A stretch of DNA of 64,000 nucleotides from an uncultured Jannaschia sp. (GTDB lineage Bacteria > Pseudomonadota > Alphaproteobacteria > Rhodobacterales > Rhodobacteraceae). The DNA is taken from positions 310,001 to 374,000 of the forward strand of contig NZ_CANLTR010000001.1 in assembly GCF_947494055.1 (NCBI RefSeq). The letters run 5' to 3'. Position numbers and translations under genes: made by a program. The notes beneath the pieces are model-generated. The model was not told the origin of the DNA. It did no database searches and saw only the letters and a list, made by a program, of their open reading frames with translations. Within the stretch, counting starts at the first letter, position 1; each line of letters opens with the position of its first letter. Below are positions 55,355-62,837 of the stretch, in pieces.

Positions 55355-56824
55355 TCAGCGGCTGTCCCGGACCGAATAGTAGATCAGCACGAGGATCGAC
55401 CAGCCGAGGATCAGGAACATCGCCGACAGCGCGAGCAGGACGCCGCGCCGGGGATATTCGGGGGATTGTGGCCGGGTCGGGCTGATATAGGTCGCGAGGT
55501 AGCGCGTCTGCCGACTGGCATTCGTCCGCGAGATATCGAGCGCGCTAAGCGCGGCGCGGTAGCTCTCCTCGGCGAATTCCCGGTCCACCACGAGGCCCTC
55601 GTATTCCGCGAGGAGCGTCGGGTAGTCGTCGCCGTCGATATCGTCCTGCCCGGCGGCGACGGCAGCCCGTTCCGCGGCGATACGCTCGCGGATGACGGCG
55701 ATCTGACGCTCGGACTGCTCGACGCGCGGATCGGAGGCGCTGGTCCGGTCCCGCAGGATGTCGAGATCGACCAGCGCCTGCGCGAGCTGCGCCTGCAACG
55801 TGTTCACGACGGCCATGCGTCCGGCGAGGTCGGTCTCCGGATCGACGATCTGCGTGCGGGTGCGGAACAGGGTGAGCGCCTCGCGCGCCTCCTTCAGACG
55901 CGCCAGCGCCTCGTCGAGATCCTGGCGGGCGAACCGGCTCGCATCCTCCCGGGCCGTCGCGTTGAGGTCGTTCACGAGGCTCTGGCTCTCGCGCAGGATG
56001 GCCTGACCGATCTCGACCGCCTTGTCCGGGTCGAAGGCAAGAACGCGGAGCTCCACCTGTCCGCTTGTCTGATCGTAGGAGACGCGGACGATTCGCGACC
56101 AGAACCACAGCAATTCCTCGATCGTCGGGTCCGGCCAGATCGAGAAGACCGGGTCATCCGCCCAGTATTGCGAATAATGCTCGGTCAGGCCGACCTCGGC
56201 CTCGATGGCCATCACCATCGCCTGCGACTGGATGTATTCGTAGAGGATGCCCGCATCCGAGCCGGCGGACCCGCTGGAGAGCTGCGCGGCGAATCCCGTC
56301 AGCAACTCTGTCGCGGCGCCCCCCTCCTCCTGTCTGACGGTGAACCCGGCCGTGGAGGCGTATTGATCGCGCGCCGTCGTCCAGAGATACGCGCCGACGA
56401 GCGCGGTCGGCACCAGGACGATCATGACGAAGCTCAGAAGCACGCCCCAGTGCCGGCGCCGCATTCGCGCGGGCGCTCCCATCGGTGCGACCTCGACAAC
56501 CCTGGCGTCATCGGCCTTGCCCTTCTTGCCGGCGCGATTCCCCTTTTTCTTGCCGCCCTTCTTGCGCTTGCCGTCCGTCTCCCCATCCGGGTCGTCGGCG
56601 TTGTCCGTGCGCTCGGATTCCCGCTCTGCACGCCGCGCGGCGCGTCGCTCCTCGCGCGCGTCATTTACGTCTTCCTCGCGCCCGATATCCCGCTCCGCCC
56701 GTCTTGCAGAGCGACGTTCCTCACGTTCCTCGTCGGAGAGCGAGCGGCGTCGCGCGACGCCCGACGCGAACGTGATCGGGGACACGTTCTTCGGTTCGGA
56801 GGCAGGGCGGTCGCGGTCTGTCAT
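55355..56824 (-). CDS. KpsE-like polysaccharide-export inner-membrane protein, long charged N-terminus
   Basis: 489 residues. Residues 1-120 are very charged and low-complexity (RRSLSDEEREERRSARRAER, KKGGKKKGNRAGKKGK), then a membrane helix (about 125-150), a periplasmic coiled-coil region and a second helix at the C-terminus (about 460-480). The two-helix layout with long coiled coil fits the KpsE/Wzz-like adaptor of capsule export. The N-terminal extension is unusual for this family. Divergent from the permease gene. Confidence 0.82.
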   Translation of the reverse strand: MTDRDRPASEPKNVSPITFASGVARRRSLSDEEREERRSARRAERDIGREEDVNDAREERRAARRAERESERTDNADDPDGETDGKRKKGGKKKGNRAGKKGKADDARVVEVAPMGAPARMRRRHWGVLLSFVMIVLVPTALVGAYLWTTARDQYASTAGFTVRQEEGGAATELLTGFAAQLSSGSAGSDAGILYEYIQSQAMVMAIEAEVGLTEHYSQYWADDPVFSIWPDPTIEELLWFWSRIVRVSYDQTSGQVELRVLAFDPDKAVEIGQAILRESQSLVNDLNATAREDASRFARQDLDEALARLKEAREALTLFRTRTQIVDPETDLAGRMAVVNTLQAQLAQALVDLDILRDRTSASDPRVEQSERQIAVIRERIAAERAAVAAGQDDIDGDDYPTLLAEYEGLVVDREFAEESYRAALSALDISRTNASRQTRYLATYISPTRPQSPEYPRRGVLLALSAMFLILGWSILVLIYYSVRDSR

Positions 56825-56921
56825 GGAGGTGATGGTCCGCCGGATGGCGCCGACCGGCTCGGGCGCACGATTGAAGTTCGTCCGGTTTTCTTAAATAGCT
56901 GCGTCCGGAAATACCAGAACG

Positions 56922-57749
56922 ATGGCATCCATGGTCGACGCAACCTCCATTCCCCCGGCTCTCGCGCCCCGGAAGCGCCTGCGGCAGGACGGCAGCCGCC
57001 TGCGGTCGATCGCGGCGCTCGTGCTGCGGGAGATGCAGTCGCGCTACGGACGCTCGCCCGGCGGCTATGTCTGGGCGATTCTCGAGCCGCTCGGAATGAT
57101 CACCCTCCTGGCCTTCGGGTTCTCGCTCCTGCTGCGGCGGCCGTCCCTCGGCGACAGCTTCCTGCTGTTCTACGCGACCGGATACCTGCCGTTCCAGCTC
57201 TACGGTCGCCTGCAGCAGATGGTCTCGCAGGCCCTGAAATACTCGCGCAGCCTCCTCGTCTATCCGGTCGTGAAATGGTTCGACGCCATCGTCGCGCGGG
57301 TTCTGCTGCATTCGCTGACGGGCTTGCTCGTTGCCACCCTGCTCCTGACGGGGATCGTCGTGATCCTGGAACTCGACGTCCATGTCGACGTGGTGCCCGT
57401 CCTGATCGCCTTCGCGATCGCGATCGGGATCGGGTCCGGCATCGGCATGACGAACGCCGTCCTGCTGTCCTACTTCCCGATCTGGCGGACGATCTGGACC
57501 ATTGCCACGCGACCCCTGATGCTCGCGTCGGGGGTGCTCTACATCTACGAGGACCTGCCGCAGATCGCGCGGGACATTCTGTGGTACAACCCCCTCCTGC
57601 ACATGACGGCGGTGGCGCGGAGCGGGTTCTTCCCGACCTACGATCCGCAATTTGTCTCGCCGGCCTATGTCGGAGGGTTCGCGTTCGTCGTCCTGTTCCT
57701 CGGCCTGCTCCTGATGCGGCGCTTCAACGGCCGGGTCCAGACCCGCTGA
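56922..57749 (+). CDS. Polysaccharide ABC exporter permease (KpsM-like)
   Basis: 275 residues with six membrane helices; ABC-2 type transporter with QSRYGRSPGGYVWAILEPLG near the N-terminus. Works with the KpsT-like ATPase and KpsE-like adaptor to export a surface polysaccharide. Its last 26 bp overlap the convergent GT2 gene. ATG 56922; an ATG four codons later (MVDATS) is also possible. Confidence 0.9.
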   Translation: MASMVDATSIPPALAPRKRLRQDGSRLRSIAALVLREMQSRYGRSPGGYVWAILEPLGMITLLAFGFSLLLRRPSLGDSFLLFYATGYLPFQLYGRLQQMVSQALKYSRSLLVYPVVKWFDAIVARVLLHSLTGLLVATLLLTGIVVILELDVHVDVVPVLIAFAIAIGIGSGIGMTNAVLLSYFPIWRTIWTIATRPLMLASGVLYIYEDLPQIARDILWYNPLLHMTAVARSGFFPTYDPQFVSPAYVGGFAFVVLFLGLLLMRRFNGRVQTR

Positions 57750-58698
57750 TCAATGCGCGGACGGCGTCGAAGTCGCGGTCGAGCCGGCCGGCCAGACCGT
57801 CCGACATCGCCGCCCGCCAGAGCCGGAGGTAGGCCGCCCGGTCGGTCCCGTATCGCCCGGCTCGCAACCGCCAGACCGCCCCGAGGCCGAGATAGATTGC
57901 CGTGCCCAGCGCCCGCCCCACCGTCTGACGATAGACCATCGCCCGGTTCCGGTAGAGGTAGAACACCTTCCAGAGCGGCCGGACCGGCGTGCCGGCAATC
58001 GTCGTGCCGCAATCGTGCTCGAAGCGGATGGCCGGATCGAAGCCCAGCGGGCCAGCCAGTCGTCCGAGCCGCAACGTGTAGGTCGTGTCGTCCCCGTAGA
58101 TGAAGAACCGGCCGTCCGGATAGCCCGCCACCTCCACCGCCCGGCGCGACAGGAACGCCCCGACGAAGGAGCCACCGTCGATGTCCACGGGGTCCGATGC
58201 CCTGAAGGCGTCGGGCGAGAGGTGGAAGGTCTCGCGACCGCGGATCAGCGCCGCGATGGTACTCCGCGCATTTCCGAACGGGTCAAGCAGTGGCCGGTTC
58301 ATCTCGCAGATCGCGCCGTCGGGATATGTGACGGCGGCGAACCAGGCAGCACGGTCCTCGCGCCTCCGGGCGCGAAAGCGCGCGAAGGCCCCGGCCACGG
58401 GGCGCGCGTCGTCGTCCATGAGACACACCCATCGGGCGTCGGTCTTCTCCATGACATGCCGCAACCCCGCCTCGAACCCGCCCGCGCCGCCCTGGTTGCG
58501 CGAAAGGGTGAGGACGCGAAGCCGCGGATCCTTGAGGCCGGCGAGCCAGGCGCCTGTGCCGTCGGTAGAGGCGTTGTCGACGACGAGGATGCCGGCCAGA
58601 TCGACCGGATCGCTCTCCAGCAGCCGCCGAAGCGTCACCGCGAGCAGATCGCGTCGGTCGAACGTCACGACCACGGCCCAGAGACGCGTTTCCGTCAT
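57724..58698 (-). CDS. GT2-family glycosyltransferase
   Basis: 324 residues. N-terminal GT-A fold: VVVTFDRRDLLAVTLRRLLE, VVDNASTDGT, the DDD-type metal site in VCLMDDDARPV and a later GDDTTYTLR. Similar to rhamnosyl- or galactofuranosyl-transferases of the GlfT2/WsaF type. Probably builds the glycan exported by the neighbouring ABC system. The acceptor is unknown. 3' end overlaps the permease gene. Confidence 0.88.
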   Translation of the reverse strand: MTETRLWAVVVTFDRRDLLAVTLRRLLESDPVDLAGILVVDNASTDGTGAWLAGLKDPRLRVLTLSRNQGGAGGFEAGLRHVMEKTDARWVCLMDDDARPVAGAFARFRARRREDRAAWFAAVTYPDGAICEMNRPLLDPFGNARSTIAALIRGRETFHLSPDAFRASDPVDIDGGSFVGAFLSRRAVEVAGYPDGRFFIYGDDTTYTLRLGRLAGPLGFDPAIRFEHDCGTTIAGTPVRPLWKVFYLYRNRAMVYRQTVGRALGTAIYLGLGAVWRLRAGRYGTDRAAYLRLWRAAMSDGLAGRLDRDFDAVRALISGSGPGR

Positions 58699-58786
58699 TC
58701 AGCGCCGTCTGGAGGTGGAACGGGGTCGCCGGTCACGGCTCAGTGCCGGGTCGGCGACACCGGCGATCGAAGGGCCGACACGCGCA

Positions 58787-59764
58787 TCAGGCGGCATAAT
58801 ATTCGTAGGTCCGCGCGATCCCGTCCTCGAAAGCGGTCACATGCGAGCCGAGCAGAACGCGCACGTCCTCCGCGTCCGCGATCACGTCGCGCGGCTCGGT
58901 CGCGAGCAGGTCCGTGGCCGGGACCTTCTCATAGGCGAGCGGTCGGCCCGTCGCAGCCTCGATCGCGGCGATCACGTCCATGAGCGACGTGGAACGCCCG
59001 CTGCCCAGCATGTTGATCCGCGCCGTCTCCTCGCCCTCGACCAATTGCCGCGCCAGCGTCGCGATGCCGTAGCCCACGTCGCCCGCATAGATGAAGTCCC
59101 GGCTCTGCCCGCCATCCCCGTTGACGAGGACGCTCCGCCCTTCGATCGCGGCGCGGGTGAAGGCGTGGATGGCGCTCTTCTTGTTGTCGGAGAACCGGCC
59201 GAAGACGTTGGTCAGCCGCACGACACGGAACGTCCCGCCGCGGAGCTCCACAAGCTTCTCGAGGATCATCTCCTCCGCAGCCTTGGTCGCGCCGTAGAAG
59301 TTCTTCGGGCAATAGGCGCTGTCGACGCCGACCTCGAAGGTCCCGTCGAAGAGAGCCCCGGCGGTGGAGACGAGGATGAAGCGGTCGCCCGGCTGCACCG
59401 CTTCCATGACGAAGCGCGAAGGGCCGGTCACGTTCGCCTCGATGAAGTCGAGGGGGCGGTCGCGGCTCTCGGCCACGCGCGTCTCGCCGGCGAGGAAGAC
59501 GAAGGTGCGGCCCGATTGCTCCTGCGGCAGCTCGTTCAGGAATGCCACCGCCGCCTCCGTCCCATAGCCGCCCTCGTGAAGCGGCAAGTCCAGCGCCTCG
59601 TGCCCCGGCGCCGGGTTCGACAGGTCGTCGATCACCACCGGCGCCAGTCCCGCGAATTCAGGCTCCCGCGCGATGACGTCGAGGATGTTGCGACCGACGA
59701 AGCCGAGCCCGCCGACGAGGATCAGGGAGGAGGAGTTCTGCATGCCGTATGCCCCGTTTGCCAT
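58787..59764 (-). CDS. NAD-dependent epimerase/dehydratase (SDR)
   Basis: 325 residues. NAD fold [12 protein letters not shown], later [11 protein letters not shown] (YxxxK catalytic motif) and [12 protein letters not shown]. Extended SDR acting on nucleotide sugars; the substrate cannot be named. Start at ATG 59764 (or MQNSSS at 59743). Divergent from sqdB with about 180 bp between. Confidence 0.88.
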   Translation of the reverse strand: MANGAYGMQNSSSLILVGGLGFVGRNILDVIAREPEFAGLAPVVIDDLSNPAPGHEALDLPLHEGGYGTEAAVAFLNELPQEQSGRTFVFLAGETRVAESRDRPLDFIEANVTGPSRFVMEAVQPGDRFILVSTAGALFDGTFEVGVDSAYCPKNFYGATKAAEEMILEKLVELRGGTFRVVRLTNVFGRFSDNKKSAIHAFTRAAIEGRSVLVNGDGGQSRDFIYAGDVGYGIATLARQLVEGEETARINMLGSGRSTSLMDVIAAIEAATGRPLAYEKVPATDLLATEPRDVIADAEDVRVLLGSHVTAFEDGIARTYEYYAA

Positions 59765-59942
59765 TCACCGTCCGGCGGCGCCCGGCCGGTGCTTACGGCG
59801 GACCTCTAAGGTCGCCGTGGCGGAAGTGCAAACCTCGTGCCGCGGCGTAACAGACCTGCAACAGGCCGTGTTTGCCCTCCCCACCAATTGCGGCGATACA
59901 GCGCCGCGACTGACCGTGCGATTCGATGGGAGACACGTGCAC

Positions 59943-61100
59943 ATGAAGGTGATTATCCTCGGCGGAGACGGCTTCTGCGGCTGGCCCAACGCGCTCTATC
60001 TCTCGGCGCGAGGGCACGACGTCATCATCGTCGACAACCTGTCCCGGCGTGCCATCGACCTGGAGCTCGAGGTCGACAGCCTGACGCCGATCCGTCCAAT
60101 CGGAGAGCGCCTGCGCGTCTGGAAGGAGCTTACCGGTAAGGAAATTCAGTACCACAACTTCACCGTGGGCGAGCATTACCACCGGCTTCTGACGTTGTTC
60201 CAGGAGGAAGCGCCCGACGCCGTCGTGCACTTCGCCGAGCAGCGCGCCGCGCCCTATTCGATGAAGTCCGCCGCGCACAAGCGCTACACGGTCAACAACA
60301 ACCTCAATGCCACCAACGACGTGCTCGCCGCGATCGTGGAGTCGGGCCTCGACATCCACCTCGTCCATCTCGGCACGATGGGCGTCTACGGGTACGGCAC
60401 CGCGGGCATGCGCATCCCCGAAGGCTACCTCAAGGTCCGCGTCGAGACGCCCGTGGGCGATAGCGAGCAGGAAATCCTCTACCCGACCAATCCCGGCTCG
60501 ATCTACCACATGACGAAGTCGCAGGATCAGCTGTTCTTCCACTTCTACAACAAGAACGACCAAGTCCGGATCACCGACCTGCACCAGGGCATCGTCTGGG
60601 GCACGCAGACCGAGGAGACGCGCCGCGACGAGCGGCTCATCAACCGGTTCGACTACGACGGCGATTACGGCACCGTGCTGAACCGCTTCCTGATGCAGGC
60701 GGCGGTGAACTACCCGATGACGGTGCATGGCACCGGTGGCCAGACGCGTGCCTTCATCCACATCCAGGACACCTGCCGCTGCATCGAACTCGCGCTCGAG
60801 AACCCGCCGCAGAGGGGAGAGCGCGTGAACATCCTCAACCAGATGACCGAAACGCACCGCGTCCGCGACCTCGCGCAGATGATCGCCGACAAGCTCGACG
60901 CCGAGATCGCCTATCTCGACAACCCGCGCAACGAGGCCGACGAGAACGACCTCCACGTCGCCAACGACCGCTTCCTCGGTCTCGGCCTCGAGCCGATCAA
61001 GCTGTCCGAAGGTGTGATGGACGAAGTGCGCGACATCGCCGCCAAATACGCGGAACGCTGCGACAAGACGAAGATCCCCTGCGTCTCGCTCTGGCGGTAG
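59943..61100 (+). CDS. sqdB: UDP-sulfoquinovose synthase
   Basis: 385 residues. NAD fold [49 protein letters not shown], the SDR catalytic YHMTK and later THRVRDLAQ match SqdB/SQD1, which converts UDP-glucose and sulfite to UDP-sulfoquinovose. GGGAGAC precedes ATG 59943. The usual partner sqdC/D sulfolipid genes are not adjacent; instead it sits beside capsule export and glycosyltransferase genes. Confidence 0.9.
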   Translation: MKVIILGGDGFCGWPNALYLSARGHDVIIVDNLSRRAIDLELEVDSLTPIRPIGERLRVWKELTGKEIQYHNFTVGEHYHRLLTLFQEEAPDAVVHFAEQRAAPYSMKSAAHKRYTVNNNLNATNDVLAAIVESGLDIHLVHLGTMGVYGYGTAGMRIPEGYLKVRVETPVGDSEQEILYPTNPGSIYHMTKSQDQLFFHFYNKNDQVRITDLHQGIVWGTQTEETRRDERLINRFDYDGDYGTVLNRFLMQAAVNYPMTVHGTGGQTRAFIHIQDTCRCIELALENPPQRGERVNILNQMTETHRVRDLAQMIADKLDAEIAYLDNPRNEADENDLHVANDRFLGLGLEPIKLSEGVMDEVRDIAAKYAERCDKTKIPCVSLWR

Positions 61101-61122
61101 ACCGAGGGTCCGGTCTCGACTG

Positions 61123-61158
61123 AAGTGGCGCCGGATGTTCTGGCGCCGCTTTTATTTT
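61123..61158 (+). terminator. sqdB terminator
   Basis: AAGTGGCGCC (61123-61132) pairs with GGCGCCGCTT (61142-61151; one G-U), loop of 9, followed by the T-rich TTTATTTT. The IS element was inserted in this T-run, which is now the left target duplication. Confidence 0.78.
61151..61158. repeat. Left target-site duplication, TTTATTTT
   Basis: Eight bases TTTATTTT directly left of the IS end, identical to the eight bases directly right of it (62830-62837). Length fits IS1595-family transposition. Confidence 0.93.
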
Positions 61159-61187
61159 GGGGGTGTCCGCAAAGCGTGTTGGTTTGC
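61159..61187 (+). repeat. Left terminal inverted repeat
   Basis: Begins GGGGGTGTCCGC, then CGTG and TGGTTTGC as in the right end. 25 of 29 bases identical to the reverse complement of 62801-62829. Confidence 0.9.
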
Positions 61188-61235
61188 TTCGTCTTAACTT
61201 GGAAGGGCTTTATTCGCCCGCTTTTGAAGCGGAGG

Positions 61236-62234
61236 ATGCCCTTGCTACACCACGACATTCGCCGTTTTCTTGATGCCCTCGACGACCTGAACCCGGCTCA
61301 GATCGAAGACGCCCAGACGAAGATCCGGGGTCTCCTGCAGAAGTCCGAGGCGATCTCGGAGATCGAAACACGGACAAAGTAAGAACACAAGTGCCCTTTC
61401 TGTGGCGACAAGCGGCGCCAGAAGTGGGGTCGCACCCGAACCAGGATCCAGCGCTACCGATGCGGCGGCTGCCAGAAAACCTACTCAGGCCGAACCGGGA
61501 GCGCCATCGGCCGCATCTATCGCCCTGACCTGTTCATGGTCGCATTGAGGGATATGCTGGGTGCCTCCGCGCCGCAGTCGGTTCGCAAGCTCGCAAGGGA
61601 GCTCAAGCTCAATAAATACACGATTTGGCGCTGGCGGATGATCGTGTTCTCGATAGTCGGGAGCAGCAGCGTAGCGGCGAGCTTCTCCGGGATCATCGAG
61701 GCGGACGAGACCTACCAGCGGGAGTCCCGGAAGGGATCACGCGAATGGGTCCGCCACTTCGCCGATCCGCAGAATATCCCGAAACCACCGCGCCCACGGT
61801 GGGAAGACTTCACGACGCAAGGACTGAAGATGATGCGTGGTCTATCGAGGTGGCAGCTCCCCATTCTCACTGTCGCTGACCGCGGCGGAGCACGGCTCTT
61901 CCGCAGACTGCCGGACCGCAAAGGCGTGACGGTGGAGCGCGCGATGAAGCCCTTGGTGCCAGGCGATGCCGTGCTCTGCTCGGACGGCGGCAATGGCTAC
62001 AGGAGCCTCGCGGCGGCATACGGCCTGGAGCACTTCGTGGTGGGCAGCAAGCCAGGAACTCGTGTTGCAGCAGGCTGCTACCACATCCAGAATGTGAACT
62101 CGCTCCACGCCCGCTATGGCAAGTTCATCGAGCCGTTTTGTGGGCCGGCGACGAAGAACCTGAACGGCTACATCCGGTGGCTGGAGGTGCGGATGGCAGG
62201 GGTGCGACCGGCGGATGTGATCAGGGCGTCATAG
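61236..62234 (+). pseudogene. IS1595-family transposase interrupted by in-frame TAA
   Basis: One frame from ATG 61236 to TAG 62234 would code for about 331 residues, the family's size, but TAA at 61380-61382 interrupts it after residue 48. The part after the stop opens with a zinc ribbon (CPFCGDKRRQKW...YRCGGCQKTYSG), then a DDE-type domain with IIEADETY, AVLCSDGGNGY and YHIQNVNSLHARYGKF. A start at 61536 would lose the ribbon. Probably inactive unless the stop is read through or the sequence has an error. Confidence 0.85.
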
Positions 62235-62310
62235 CGGATTTAAGTGGGGCGAGACCGGCAAGGTCGTCCGGCTGTTTCCGGCGTTGCCTGCCCGCGCCTA
62301 TCTCGACGGT

Positions 62311-62790
62311 ATGACGGATCTCAGAAGATCACACCCCAAGCTTTACTTACTTATTGCGCGGCCTCTGGGAGCGGTCCTTGCTGCAAGCCTCTTTGTGGCC
62401 GGCGCACACGCACGCTATGGCCTCATACGGGCGACAACGATCAAGATTGAAGCACCTGACCAGGTCCAGCCCGGACAAGTCTACGACATCCGCATTCATG
62501 CAGTCGGCCTTCCGTTCGGAGCTGGCGTCGACATCAGCGGAGATGCCACCCAAGACCGTCGAGGCATTGAACCAATCGTACCGAGACGGAACACCTACCG
62601 CGTCGTAGCTCCCAGCGAAGCCGGATTTTACGCCCTCACCGCCCGCCTATATGCTGTCGACGAAGGCGATCCCATCGCCTGCGAGGTCATAACGCCGAGC
62701 CAGGTCATATGGATGCCCCCGACCGCAATGTGCCTGTCCCGCGACCTCGATCGAGCGCGCGCCCGGATTGCGGTCGTGAGCACTCACTGA
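62311..62790 (+). CDS. Passenger gene: small exported protein of unknown function
   Basis: 159 residues. Basic start and hydrophobic stretch (LYLLIARPLGAVLAASLFVAGAHA) give a signal peptide or anchor; the rest (VQPGQVYDIRIHAVGL...SEAGFYALTARLYAV) reads as a beta-rich domain, with two cysteines near the end. No family recognised. Lies inside the IS, between the transposase and the right end, on the same strand. ATG 62311; a TTG at 62284 is in frame upstream. Base composition is less GC-rich than the chromosome. Confidence 0.65.
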   Translation: MTDLRRSHPKLYLLIARPLGAVLAASLFVAGAHARYGLIRATTIKIEAPDQVQPGQVYDIRIHAVGLPFGAGVDISGDATQDRRGIEPIVPRRNTYRVVAPSEAGFYALTARLYAVDEGDPIACEVITPSQVIWMPPTAMCLSRDLDRARARIAVVSTH

Positions 62791-62800
62791 AGAGAGAAGC

Positions 62801-62829
62801 GCAAACCACCACGGTACGCGGACACCCCC
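62801..62829 (-). repeat. Right terminal inverted repeat
   Basis: Reverse complement begins GGGGGTGTCCGC, then CGTG and TGGTTTGC, pairing with the left end at 61159-61187. Confidence 0.9.
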
Positions 62830-62837
62830 TTTATTTT
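62830..62837. repeat. Right target-site duplication, TTTATTTT
   Basis: Identical to 61151-61158. Its last base is also the last base of the TAA stop codon of the GT8 gene on the minus strand. Confidence 0.93.

Larger units (their letters stand above)
61159..62829. mobile_element. Complete IS1595-family insertion sequence with passenger gene
   Basis: 1,671 bp. Ends start with GGGGGTGTCCGC on both sides; 25 of the first 29 bases match between the two inverted ends (61159-61187 and 62801-62829). Flanked by an exact 8-bp duplication TTTATTTT. It carries a transposase gene with an internal TAA and a second reading frame unrelated to transposition. The interior is visibly less GC-rich than neighbours, pointing to recent arrival. 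IS1595-family elements with passenger genes are known; this passenger is not one I recognise. Confidence 0.92.
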
